DNA of 60,939 bases, from the NCBI GenBank assembly GCA_017619535.1, contig JAFZSD010000049.1:1-60939 (forward strand). Reading direction: 5' to 3'. Each line of letters begins with the position of its first letter. Positions within the stretch are counted from its first letter, which is position 1. The DNA is from Oscillospiraceae bacterium (GTDB lineage Bacteria > Bacillota > Clostridia > Oscillospirales > Oscillospiraceae). The notes under the pieces were generated by a model. It saw nothing but the letters and a program-made list of their open reading frames with translations, had not been told where the DNA came from and made no database searches. This document shows, in pieces, positions 24,980-33,609 of this stretch. The position numbers were made by a program, and so were the translations under genes.

Positions 24980-26320
24980 TTATTGAAGCGGCTGCAGGAT
25001 CGGAAGCTGAACATCATCTCGGATAAAGGCCGCCAAATAGACCGGCAGATAGCAAAGTTTCCCTTCCTGGGACACATTGCAGTTCGCCAGGATATAGGCC
25101 GTCTGCACACCGTATTCAGCATTGTCCGCCACTTTTGAGATTGCCGAATGAACATAGTAATCCTTGCCGCTCTTCACCTCGATGGGCAGGACATTCAGGC
25201 CCTTCTCGATAACAAAATCCAGTTCCCCCACCTTGTGACTATTATAGAAGTACATGGGGAAACCATGCGTATTCAATTCCTGCGCAACGGCATTTTCGTA
25301 CACCCCACCGATGTTGACCGAGCTATCCCCCAGCAGCACCTTCATGCGAATCGCATTGCCATATTGACAGGTCAGAAGCCCTACATCAGAGGAATACAGC
25401 TTAAGAAGGCTGCTCTTCGCGTTTTGATTCAGCGCAACTCGCGGCTCTGTCGCATTGTACACAGGGATGGCAACACCTGCGGTGGATAACCAAAGGAAGC
25501 TGTCCTCCAATCGTTCAAATCGGAGGCCCTTTTTAATATCGCTGTAATTGAAACGTCGGTTCTGTTTCAAAAGGCGGGATGGAATCTGATCATATATCGC
25601 AATCAGCATGAGCTTTTTTTCCTGCTCTTCATACTTCGTGAAATCCAGCTTGTACAGCTCAATGATGTTGCGCTGGATGATAGAGACCTGGTTGATATTG
25701 CCGGTGCTCACATACTCTTGTACCGCTGCAGGCATGCCACCGACGACCAAGTACCGCTGAAAATGCTGCATCATCTTCTGATGGACAAGCTCTTTTACAG
25801 GCTTGCGCCGGTGAAAGCAGTCCCGCAGATGCTCCAGCGTCTCCGCAGGAACGCTGGAAGCGGTGAGGAACTCCTCAAAATCCAGCGGGAACATATTGAC
25901 TTCCGTCAGATAACCGACTGGGGCCGAACGCAGACTACGCAGTTCGATTCCAAGCAGTGACCCGCTCAGAACATAGCGGAAGCTGCCTTCATCCACCCAG
26001 AACTTCACTCGCGTTACGATATCCTTTAACTCCTGAACCTCATCGATAAACAGGATAGTTTCGCCTTTCCGGAAACTAAAGTTTTTGGCAGCGGAGAGGT
26101 TGATGATCAGATCCTCCACCGAACGGCAATGCTCAAGCACAGGAATCAGTTCCGGCTCTTGAATGAGATTCAGTTCAAGATAGTGACAGCCTTCCTGTTC
26201 TAAGCAGCGGCGAATCGACCATGTTTTGCCGACCTGCCTCGCCCCACTGACCAGAAGCGCAGTGTTACCCTTGTGAATCCACGATTTAATCTCATTTTCC
26301 GCTTTGCGTTCCAGCATCAA
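24980..26320 (-). CDS. AAA_14/DUF4143 ATP-binding protein
   Basis: 446 residues. The N-terminal AAA module has Walker A SGARQVGKTWSIR (about 25-37), Walker B ILFIDEVQELKD and the YVLSGSLLGIELR sensor segment. The C-terminal DUF4143 part contains a restriction-nuclease-like core: GGVYENAVAQEL, FYNSHKVGELDFVIEKG, LPIEVKSGKD (E...D...ExK). Such proteins are frequent in mobile and accessory DNA of gut Firmicutes; their job is unknown, perhaps nucleic-acid related or toxin-like. Codon use is AT-richer than neighbours, and it sits just behind tRNA-Val. Confidence 0.9.
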   Translation of the reverse strand: MMLERKAENEIKSWIHKGNTALLVSGARQVGKTWSIRRCLEQEGCHYLELNLIQEPELIPVLEHCRSVEDLIINLSAAKNFSFRKGETILFIDEVQELKDIVTRVKFWVDEGSFRYVLSGSLLGIELRSLRSAPVGYLTEVNMFPLDFEEFLTASSVPAETLEHLRDCFHRRKPVKELVHQKMMQHFQRYLVVGGMPAAVQEYVSTGNINQVSIIQRNIIELYKLDFTKYEEQEKKLMLIAIYDQIPSRLLKQNRRFNYSDIKKGLRFERLEDSFLWLSTAGVAIPVYNATEPRVALNQNAKSSLLKLYSSDVGLLTCQYGNAIRMKVLLGDSSVNIGGVYENAVAQELNTHGFPMYFYNSHKVGELDFVIEKGLNVLPIEVKSGKDYYVHSAISKVADNAEYGVQTAYILANCNVSQEGKLCYLPVYLAAFIRDDVQLPILQPLQ

Positions 26321-26660
26321 ACAATTATCCTTTCTTGTTGGTAGCTATATAATACCACTATCATCGCACTATTTCAACGAAATATTATTAAATAATTGCA
26401 ATTATTCAATTAATTAATCATAAAATTATACACTTTTTCAAACTGCCATATAGCTGTTTGTACCAGTCAAGAATAGTAGACATCAAATATTCTTCTTTGA
26501 TTCTTTTTTCATTAGTGGACAAGAAACCCTTATTAATGTTTCCTTTTTCTAAAAGTAGACATTACTGGTTTATCGGTATATACTTGGAAACCTCCGGTAT
26601 ACCGCACTGAAACAGCGAAATAACAGAAGGAAACCATCCTCTGTAGACAAGAGGGAACCT
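26321..26660. other. AT-rich gene-free stretch
   Basis: About 340 bp of AT-rich sequence, with runs such as AATTGCAATTATTCAATTAATTAATCAT, between two divergent accessory genes. It probably holds promoters for both. I find no RNA gene or complete repeat. The CCTCCGGTATACCG block near 26592 is a short partial palindrome. Confidence 0.5.
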
Positions 26661-28295
26661 ATGAAGCTATCCAACTGGAAAAACCTGTTCGCGCCGCATA
26701 TTCTGAAGCGGGGCGAGGCATATTATGACGCAGGATTTGTTACGATTAAGGAGATCGGCGAAGAAAAGATCACTGCAGTCGTTGAGGGAAGCGAGCTTTA
26801 TGAAGTCCATATTTGGATGGATTACGGGCACGTTAACGGTATGAACTGCACCTGCCCCTATGCTGCGGAGGGCAACGCCTGCAAACACATGGCGGCTGTT
26901 TTGTATGAAGTAGAGGACAAAGACTTCGCGGATGCGGAAACAACCGACATGCAGAACTGGAAAGAACTCGAGCAGGCGATCGCAAAGCTGTCAAAGAAGG
27001 ACGCACATAAACTGCTGCTTGAGTTGGCGGAAGCGTATCCCGATACCGGTGAATTCGTTCTGCTCCATACGGCGAAGCAGCTTCCCAAATCCTCGATAAC
27101 GCAGTGGCGCAGAAAGCTGAAGGACGTGGAAAACCGCTATTCAGATCGCTCCGGATTTATAGATTATTACAACGCCTTAGCCTTTACAGACGAACTGGAG
27201 GCGCTTCTGGATTCTGCGCTTCCGGATATGATACAGGCCGGTTTACTGGAGGACGCTTTCCACTGGGTCTGCGATGTATATCTCACCGCAACGAATGTGG
27301 AGATGGATGATTCCGATGGCGGACTCGGGATGCTGATCGGCTGCTGTGAAGGACATTGGGAGGACATCCTCGCGCACGCGGGCCAAGATCTAAGCAGCGA
27401 GATGTATCAATGGTTTTCCGAGCAAAGTGAAACAGATCCGTATGGGTTTATTGAACCGTTTATGCTGCGCTCTTTCCGGGATGAGGATTCGCTTAAAAGG
27501 AATCTTGCGTATATCGACAGCAAAATCGAATCGTCAAAAGACGACGACTGGCGATTAATGGATTATGTCTGTCAAAAGCTTAATATCATGGAGGAAATGG
27601 ACCTGCCTCGGGCAGAAATCGATCACGTGATTCGGCAGTACTATCGCTTTCCCGATGTTCGCAGGCATTTGATCGAGCGCACGCTATCAGAGAAGCGATT
27701 TGATGACGCGATTACGCTGCTTGAGGAAAGCAAAGGCATCGACAAGGACGCATACAACGGCGCTGACCGGTGGTGCAAACGGCTGATCGCGCTCTATCAG
27801 GAACTGGGCAGAGAAGAAGAGCTGAAAAAAGAACTGCGGTTCTATCTGACGCACTGTTCTCCAAGAGACCTGGAATATGTGACGATGCTGAAGGAGCTGA
27901 CAGATGAGGATTCTTGGCCGGAAGTACGCGAAACGCTTTTGCGCTCGCCGTCTATTGCATCTATAGCAAACCTGCTTCTGGAATCGGAAGGACTCTATGA
28001 CAGACTGATGGAAAGCATCCGAAAGAGCGGCTTGATATCATTGGTAGATCGTTTTACGGATACGCTGCTTCCGCATTATCCAGATGAGCTGCTGGCGCTG
28101 AACCTCGACTATTTACGCAGAGAAATGAAAACCGCGAACAGCCGGAAGCATTATTATACTTTGATCCAACGGATGAAAACTCTGAAACGGTATCCCTGCG
28201 GAAAGCTGGAAGCAAAGAAACTGGCGGACGAATGGAGAGCGGCCTATCCGCGCAGAAGCAGCATGTTTGACGAGCTGAAAAAAGCGGGGTTTTGA
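26661..28295 (+). CDS. SWIM zinc-finger protein
   Basis: 544 residues, start behind gaggg. The N-terminus is a SWIM domain: ligands Cys63, Cys65 in MNCTCPYAAEG, Cys74 and His76 in ACKHMA. SWIM domains bind DNA or proteins and occur beside SNF2-type helicases, none of which is present here. The rest (about 100-544) is all helical with HEAT/TPR-like repeats of Leu-rich pairs (LLELAEAYPD, LIALYQELGREEELKKE). Composition is AT-richer than the surrounding chromosome. Role unknown. Confidence 0.88.
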   Translation: MKLSNWKNLFAPHILKRGEAYYDAGFVTIKEIGEEKITAVVEGSELYEVHIWMDYGHVNGMNCTCPYAAEGNACKHMAAVLYEVEDKDFADAETTDMQNWKELEQAIAKLSKKDAHKLLLELAEAYPDTGEFVLLHTAKQLPKSSITQWRRKLKDVENRYSDRSGFIDYYNALAFTDELEALLDSALPDMIQAGLLEDAFHWVCDVYLTATNVEMDDSDGGLGMLIGCCEGHWEDILAHAGQDLSSEMYQWFSEQSETDPYGFIEPFMLRSFRDEDSLKRNLAYIDSKIESSKDDDWRLMDYVCQKLNIMEEMDLPRAEIDHVIRQYYRFPDVRRHLIERTLSEKRFDDAITLLEESKGIDKDAYNGADRWCKRLIALYQELGREEELKKELRFYLTHCSPRDLEYVTMLKELTDEDSWPEVRETLLRSPSIASIANLLLESEGLYDRLMESIRKSGLISLVDRFTDTLLPHYPDELLALNLDYLRREMKTANSRKHYYTLIQRMKTLKRYPCGKLEAKKLADEWRAAYPRRSSMFDELKKAGF

Positions 28296-28366
28296 GAATC
28301 GCAGACAGAAAAGCAGTATTCACTCGGTCATCCGTTCCGAATAAACGAAAAACGAGGAGATGTTAC

Positions 28367-28690
28367 TTGATAAAACTAAAGGGAAATGCAAAAAACGAGG
28401 AGCTGTCTTTGCCGGAAGAACTAACCTTGATGCTGATGTATTTGACATCGTGGAAGGAGAGTAAAGCGGTGTCGCTCAGAGCGAATCCGCCGGTCAATGA
28501 TGGCAATGATTATTTCCAGCGCAGCTGGACGGACTATTAGTTTGATGCTTTGAACGCCCTCTTGGAAAAGGGTTCTAATTCCGTGGTTCGCTCATGGCAA
28601 CCGGCATTGATTTCTCTGGCATGGGAACTCACGGCTTGCGAGCTTCTTGGAAAATGCGAGATTGCGCTTGACAGAGAAACTGCCTCAGGA
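28367..28690 (+). pseudogene. Decayed DUF6429-like gene
   Basis: A TTG at 28367 behind gaggag opens a frame reading LSLPEELTLMLMYLTSWKE, then RSWTDY. An in-frame TAG (28538-28540) follows, and the same frame continues FDALNALLEKG. These segments match my memory of the short DUF6429 proteins common in accessory DNA. The interruption at a conserved place and the loss of similarity after LLEKG (perhaps a frameshift) point to a pseudogene. The following 28691-28870 shows nothing coding. Confidence 0.55.
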
Positions 28691-28870
28691 TAGTAGTTTT
28701 AATTGTTTACACCAAAATCTCTTTTGCCCGACCGGGCAGGAGAGGTTTTCTTCATGTTCCAGCGCGGAGACAACGCGTACCGCCGACGTGACGGAGCGGC
28801 TCTTTCCGTTTTTGCCTTTTTCTGCTATGTTCAGATCGTGATCCTGCGTAGCGAGGAAGGCGGGACAGGG

Positions 28871-29533
28871 ATGAAAGAAAACGAAAAAAGATATCTTAAG
28901 GCCGGCGTATACCTGATCGTCGCCTTCGTCGTATGGACGGCAATTATATGTTTCGTCGACGTTCAGGCCGCCGGACCGAACGGGACGGAGATAGGCCTTG
29001 CGGCGGTGAACACATGGTTCCACAGGCTGACCGGCGTGCATATGGGACTCTACACGGTCACGGACTGGCTCGGTCTCGTCCCGATCCTGATCTGCTTCGG
29101 CTTCGGAGCTCTGGGAGCTATACAGCTCATGAGCCGAAAGAGCCTTTTTCGTGTCGACGCGGATATCATAATGCTGGGCGTCTACTACGTGCTGATCATC
29201 ATCCTGTACCTGCTGTTCGAGATGATCCCGATAAATTACAGGCCGGTCCTGATAGACGGAAGGCTCGAGCCTTCGTATCCCTCGTCCACCGCTTTGCTGG
29301 TGCTGAGCGTGATGCCTACGCTGGAGTTTCAGATGGGACGGAGAGCGGGACGGACCGTCAGAACAGCCGCTTCGGTCTTTTCAGCCGCGTTTTCCCTGTT
29401 CATGGTGGCGGGAAGGGCGGTATCCGGAGTACACTGGCTATCGGATATAATCGGTTCTGTGCTGCTGAGCACGGGGATGTTCACGCTTTACAGATACGGC
29501 GTCTGCCTGCTGGACAGGCGGCGGGAGGAATAG
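28871..29533 (+). CDS. PAP2-like membrane phosphatase
   Basis: 220 residues with five or six membrane spans, from the ATG at 28871. The PAP2 motifs are recognisable: YPSSTALLVLSV in place of the usual PSGHT, and RAVSGVHWLSDIIG with the conserved Arg, His and Asp. The first motif (KxxxxxxRP) may be ISYRPVLIDGR-like (NYRPVLIDGRLEP). The PSGH histidine is missing (PSSTA), which would weaken catalysis. Acts probably on a lipid phosphate such as undecaprenyl pyrophosphate. One base before an XRE gene, so cotranscribed. Confidence 0.75.
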   Translation: MKENEKRYLKAGVYLIVAFVVWTAIICFVDVQAAGPNGTEIGLAAVNTWFHRLTGVHMGLYTVTDWLGLVPILICFGFGALGAIQLMSRKSLFRVDADIIMLGVYYVLIIILYLLFEMIPINYRPVLIDGRLEPSYPSSTALLVLSVMPTLEFQMGRRAGRTVRTAASVFSAAFSLFMVAGRAVSGVHWLSDIIGSVLLSTGMFTLYRYGVCLLDRRREE

Positions 29534-29534
29534 T

Positions 29535-30137
29535 ATGGAGTTCAGTAAAAAGCTTCAGGAACTGAGAAAGAACAGAGGAGTCACCCAGGAGGAACTGGCG
29601 GACGCAATCTTCGTGACAAGAACGGCCGTTTCCAAATGGGAATCCGGACGCGGTTATCCGAGCATCGACTCGCTGAAAGCCCTGTCGCGCTATTTCTCAG
29701 TGACGGTGGATGAGCTCATCCGCACCGAAGAGATAATGCTCGCAGCCGAAGACGATAAGAAAGATTACAAAGACAGATACAGGACCCTTATCTGCGGGCT
29801 TCTGGATGTGCTTCACGCGGTGCTGCTGTTCGTTCCGGTGTTCGGTGACGGAGCGGGCTCCGGTACGTCCGTGCCCCTGTTCGGGTTGACCGGCGTGAGC
29901 CCGTGGATAAGAACGGTCTTCATCGTCATCATCTGCCTGACGGTCGTAAACGGTGTCTGCGGAGCCGTCATGAGCCGGTTCGCAAGGCCGGTCTGTCACA
30001 GACACAGGCTCGTTACCGGAATGGCGCTTTCAGTGCTGTGTTCGGCGGTTTTTGTTCTGACGAGGCAGCCCTACGCGGGGATCATCTGCTTCGCGATACT
30101 GGTCATCAAGGGGATACTCTTCATAAAAACTGAATAA
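29535..30137 (+). CDS. XRE-family HTH protein with membrane tail
   Basis: 200 residues. Residues 4-60 form a typical Cro/CI helix-turn-helix (LRKNRGVTQEELADAIFVTRTAVSKWESGRGYPSIDSLK). After a charged linker there are three hydrophobic segments (about 85-105, 120-145, 165-195). Membrane-bound XRE proteins of this kind are common in Firmicutes and may sense envelope state. Start behind gggagg; one base after the PAP2 gene. Confidence 0.88.
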   Translation: MEFSKKLQELRKNRGVTQEELADAIFVTRTAVSKWESGRGYPSIDSLKALSRYFSVTVDELIRTEEIMLAAEDDKKDYKDRYRTLICGLLDVLHAVLLFVPVFGDGAGSGTSVPLFGLTGVSPWIRTVFIVIICLTVVNGVCGAVMSRFARPVCHRHRLVTGMALSVLCSAVFVLTRQPYAGIICFAILVIKGILFIKTE

Positions 30138-30214
30138 CGGCTGAAGGGCAACAGCGGGTTGCGTGCAATCGCGTATCATCTGTGATAATATCTCTCATGA
30201 CGGAGGCGATAAAC

Positions 30215-30979
30215 ATGGAAACCAAAGACGTGATACTCAGTCTCAGGACTAAAAAAGGCCTTTCCCAGGACGAACTGGCCGAAAAGGTCTTCGTGACGCG
30301 GCAGGCCGTTTCACGATGGGAGACCGGAGAGACGATCCCCGGTACGGATACGCTCAAGCTGCTGTCCGAGTTCTTCAACGTGTCCATAAACACGCTGCTG
30401 GGTTCTCCGCGGCAGCTCATATGCCAGTGCTGCGGGATGCCGCTGGATGACTCCCTGATCAGCAGGGACAAGGACGGATCGTTCAACGAAGACTACTGCA
30501 AGTGGTGCTACGCCGACGGCGAATACACCTACAGCGACATGGACGATCTGATCGACGTCTGCGTCGCGCATATGACCGGCGAGAACTTCACGGAGGAACA
30601 GGCCCGCGCATACATGAAGAGCGTTCTGCCGAAACTGGACTACTGGAAACGGTATGAAGAGCTGGGCGGCGGGGAAAAGTTCGAGGAACTCAAGAAGCAG
30701 CTCATAGACGAGTTCAACGCCCTTCATATCGAGGGGATGCCGAAGGTCGAAAAACTCAACGCTCTGGTCGGCAGCTACGTCAATCTGGAGTACCGGCTCC
30801 CGAACGGAAGGACGGTCAAGTTCCTGGACGACGATACGACGTACCTCGGCAATCAGCTGGAATGCGAGTTCGGCGGCGACCGCTGCTTTGGGATACTCGC
30901 AAATATGGACTTCCTCCTCGTCTGCACCTACGGCGAAGGCGGGACGGATCCCGAACTGGTCCTGTACAGGAAGAGATGA
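30215..30979 (+). CDS. XRE-family HTH protein with zinc-ribbon 2 domain
   Basis: 254 residues from the ATG at 30215, eight bases behind GGAGG. HTH at about 4-58 (LRTKKGLSQDELAEKVFVTRQAVSRWETG), then a putative zinc-ribbon domain (CQCCGMPLDD ... CKWCYADGEYTY) followed by its usual helical extension (FTEEQARAYMKSVLPKLDYW). The C-terminal 70 residues form a small beta-rich module of unknown kind (YRLPNGRTVKFLDDDTTYLGNQLEC). Probably a regulator that binds a metal or small ligand. Ends at a clear terminator. Confidence 0.88.
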   Translation: METKDVILSLRTKKGLSQDELAEKVFVTRQAVSRWETGETIPGTDTLKLLSEFFNVSINTLLGSPRQLICQCCGMPLDDSLISRDKDGSFNEDYCKWCYADGEYTYSDMDDLIDVCVAHMTGENFTEEQARAYMKSVLPKLDYWKRYEELGGGEKFEELKKQLIDEFNALHIEGMPKVEKLNALVGSYVNLEYRLPNGRTVKFLDDDTTYLGNQLECEFGGDRCFGILANMDFLLVCTYGEGGTDPELVLYRKR

Positions 30980-31017
30980 CGGCCTGCACCTGCATCTGTC
31001 AGATATGTGAATACAGT

Positions 31018-31050
31018 GAAGGCAGGCGCTTTCCAGTGCCTGCCTTCTTT
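31018..31050 (+). terminator. Terminator of the XRE/zinc-ribbon gene
   Basis: GAAGGCAGGC pairs with GCCTGCCTTC, loop of 10, then TTTC. Lies between convergent genes. Confidence 0.8.
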
Positions 31051-31065
31051 CCGTGATATGAGTTT

Positions 31066-33333
31066 TCAGTTCGCCAGAGTGTGTATGATCTCGTATATGT
31101 CGTCGATGCTCCCGAATGCGTTCTCATCATATGCCGATGTCGAGACGTCGGCCTCGAGCCTCATCTGAACGGTGGCGCCCGGAACTGCCCGCCCGGCAAG
31201 GAAATCGTCCACGAGGCCGAAATCGCCGGCGTTTATAAAGCCGTTTGCGCCGCAGTTGACGTTTCCGTCCCGTCTGACGGATATGTTCTCGCCCGGACCC
31301 GCCGAAAGCGCCGCGGCTGTCTCTTCCGCGGCCTGTCCGCCGGCTATGATATAAAGATACGCGCGTTCGTACTGCGTGGCTTTCTTGCCGTTGCCGTCGG
31401 CGCCGGCGTACGTCCCGTCGGCGGAGTTAAGGAGATCGAGATAGTGCTGATCCTCCGTAAAGAACGCGGGGCTGCCGTCATAGAATACCGCGCTGCCGCT
31501 GCCCAATCCTCTGACGCCGATCAGAAGGAGCGCGTTCCCGCTGCCGGCGTACGCGTAATCGGCGAAGACCAGGTGCGCGCTGACGTCGGGACCTATCATG
31601 AAGGAATTATCGCTGTAGTTATTCGCGAACCACAGGGAACGGGTCGTAATGAACGTTATCAGATTGGCGGCATAATTCGGCCAGTCGGTCCTGGAGTCCG
31701 TGGTGGCCAGATAGTTCTGCGTATACACGCCGGACCCGAGAGTGGCGGGGGAGCTGTACTTGTGGTCGTTGTTCCAGAGCTCGTCGACCTTTATATGGTT
31801 CATCGTGGCCGAGGCCGAGATATCGCTGATCATCCGGGAGGTGTCGCCCGCAATGCTGTCGAAGGCAGCCCGGTGCAGATTATACTGCCGGTAGACTTCA
31901 GCCATGAAATCCTCGTGTCTGCTGAGAGTCTTGTACACGGAGGTCTTGTATTCCGTGATGTTGGCTATGAAATCGCCTTCGCCGCTCCTTCGGTCGCCGT
32001 CTCTCCTGTTGTCCGCGAGCCCGAGCCGGGTGTTCTGCAAAGTGGCGCCCATGGCGTTGTCGAGATCCCAGAGCGGTCCGGCGATCAGCTTGTCCGCGTC
32101 CGTATTGCCGTCACGGTGGTACAGGATGCTGCCCGCACACACGTCGTAGCTCTTGACGTACTCGTGCATAAGGTACATCTTCGCGAAGCTCTCCATGTCG
32201 ATGTAATCGGTATAGTATTTGCCCTTTGAGTTGTATCCGTCGGCGGCTCTTATGGCGTCCCATGCGTCCTGCAGCCAGGGCTTTATCGTGTTCAGCGCCA
32301 CGGCCTCGGTGTTTTCCGGGCTGTCGTCCACTTCTCCCGCTTCGTTCTTCAGCAGATTGTCGCCGATCTTCTTGACGGTGATGAGGTTATACCTTGACGT
32401 GGACCAGTCGTTGGAGGCACCGTTCAGGCCTTCGAGGGAGAACTGAGGGTCGCCGCCCTGGGCGACGGAAGGTTCCTGGTAGTTGTCCTGCTCTATCATG
32501 AATCCGTTTTTGGTCACGAAGGAATCCGTCTTGGGGGTGACGGTATAGCATCCCTGGTACTCGCCGTTCATCCAGACGTCCGCAGAGGTGGTGTCCTGCC
32601 CGACGCCCAGTTCGTGGGCGAGCCGGAATCCGGAACGGTTGCAGAGAAGACTATGGTCGAGGATCTCGGCAAGGAAAGACCACTTTTTGGACTTTTCGGA
32701 ATCTATGCCGGGGAATTTGATCTTCGAATCAAGCGTGATGTTGTACGGCCGTTTGTCGCTGGCCTGGGACCATGTCACGTTGCCGCGGCCCTTCATCTTT
32801 ATGTTTTCGTACCAGGTGCCGTTTATGTTGATCCTGCCGTAGCACTGCGTGTTGTGGCTTGTGTCCCCGTCCATGGCCGCGATGGAGCCTCTGCTCTCGT
32901 CTATGTCTATGAAGACGCGCTGGACGTTCCCGGATCCCTGATACGTCGTGATGTCGATCGAGCTGCCGTTCTGGAAGGCGTAGGTCTTCGACGTGCCGGC
33001 AGGCGGCACTGGGCAGGCTCCGGCGGGATATGAGACGCCGTCGACGGTCGCCTGCATGTCGTCATCCCAGGAGAAGAAACACGACGCCGTATCCACGCCT
33101 CCGGGCAGGTACAGCTGATAATAATACGTATAGGTGGGATTCCAGTAATTCCCGCCGGTCTGGACCCTGGACTCAAACACGTCTATCCCGGCGGGCAGCC
33201 CGTTTGCATCCGTCGGCTCCACCCATATCTCTGACGGCGCGTCGGCCGCGAAAGCAGACGGAGCGCCGGGGATCAGGGCGATGACGAGAACGGCTGCCAG
33301 GCAGGCGGATAAAGCGCGGAGCCCGCGTTTCAC
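31066..33333 (-). CDS. Secreted CotH-kinase family protein with dockerin-like tail
   Basis: 755 residues, GTG start at 33333 behind agaaggtg. Signal peptide 1-29. A beta-rich stretch (30-145) precedes the CotH-kinase domain (about 148-560): GRININGTWYENIKMKGRGNVTWSQASDKRPYNI, then IDYIDMESFAKMYLMHEYVKSYD-like helices, and the acidic active-site run GPLWDLDNAMGA. The last 75 residues look like a dockerin: two loops (DGNVNCGANGFINAGDFGLV and a degenerate DENAFGSIDDIYEII). CotH family proteins are atypical protein kinases of spore coats and surface assemblies. The tail could bind a cohesin, though no scaffoldin is seen here. Confidence 0.85.
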   Translation of the reverse strand: MKRGLRALSACLAAVLVIALIPGAPSAFAADAPSEIWVEPTDANGLPAGIDVFESRVQTGGNYWNPTYTYYYQLYLPGGVDTASCFFSWDDDMQATVDGVSYPAGACPVPPAGTSKTYAFQNGSSIDITTYQGSGNVQRVFIDIDESRGSIAAMDGDTSHNTQCYGRININGTWYENIKMKGRGNVTWSQASDKRPYNITLDSKIKFPGIDSEKSKKWSFLAEILDHSLLCNRSGFRLAHELGVGQDTTSADVWMNGEYQGCYTVTPKTDSFVTKNGFMIEQDNYQEPSVAQGGDPQFSLEGLNGASNDWSTSRYNLITVKKIGDNLLKNEAGEVDDSPENTEAVALNTIKPWLQDAWDAIRAADGYNSKGKYYTDYIDMESFAKMYLMHEYVKSYDVCAGSILYHRDGNTDADKLIAGPLWDLDNAMGATLQNTRLGLADNRRDGDRRSGEGDFIANITEYKTSVYKTLSRHEDFMAEVYRQYNLHRAAFDSIAGDTSRMISDISASATMNHIKVDELWNNDHKYSSPATLGSGVYTQNYLATTDSRTDWPNYAANLITFITTRSLWFANNYSDNSFMIGPDVSAHLVFADYAYAGSGNALLLIGVRGLGSGSAVFYDGSPAFFTEDQHYLDLLNSADGTYAGADGNGKKATQYERAYLYIIAGGQAAEETAAALSAGPGENISVRRDGNVNCGANGFINAGDFGLVDDFLAGRAVPGATVQMRLEADVSTSAYDENAFGSIDDIYEIIHTLAN

Positions 33334-33380
33334 GGCTGGAACACCTTCTTTCCGGAAAAAATCGATAAAACGTCGCGGCT

Positions 33381-33462
33381 TTTAGTACACAAGTTTACTA
33401 AAACGATATATTTAGTACAGATATTTACTAAAAGATTAATTCTAGTACAGATGTTTACTACA
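33381..33462. promoter_or_regulatory. Three palindromic operator-like repeats, 30-bp period
   Basis: TTTAGTA-N8-TACTAAA starts at 33381 and 33411 and a degenerate copy (TCTAGTA-N8-TACTACA) at 33441, exactly 30 bp apart. They lie immediately downstream of the -10 of the cotH promoter and upstream of the divergent methyltransferase promoter. The phased palindromes look like sites for a cooperative dimeric repressor. The regulator is not identified. Confidence 0.8.
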
Positions 33463-33464
33463 AG

Positions 33465-33492
33465 ATTATATAAAAAATGAGAGAAAAATCAA
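33465..33492 (-). promoter_or_regulatory. Promoter of the CotH-kinase gene
   Basis: On the minus strand TTGATT (33492-33487) and TATAAT (33470-33465), spacer 16 nt. The predicted start falls in the third operator repeat. Confidence 0.7.
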
Positions 33493-33526
33493 CGCAATCA
33501 TATACCGGCCGGGACCGGAGTGCACT

Positions 33527-33554
33527 TTGCGTCCTGCGGATTATCAGTTATAAT
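33527..33554 (+). promoter_or_regulatory. Promoter of the methyltransferase operon
   Basis: TTGCGT at 33527-33532 and TATAAT at 33549-33554, spacer 16 nt. It implies a start near 33561, supporting the ATG at 33610. Confidence 0.6.
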
Positions 33555-33609
33555 AATGGATATGACCGCAGATGCTTCTGGAGAACGGACCATATTATCG
33601 GAGGTAGAA

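Noticed and set aside
33381-33462. CRISPR array or plasmid iterons
   Set aside because: Only three copies, palindromic, period 30 with no unique spacers, and placed at a promoter.
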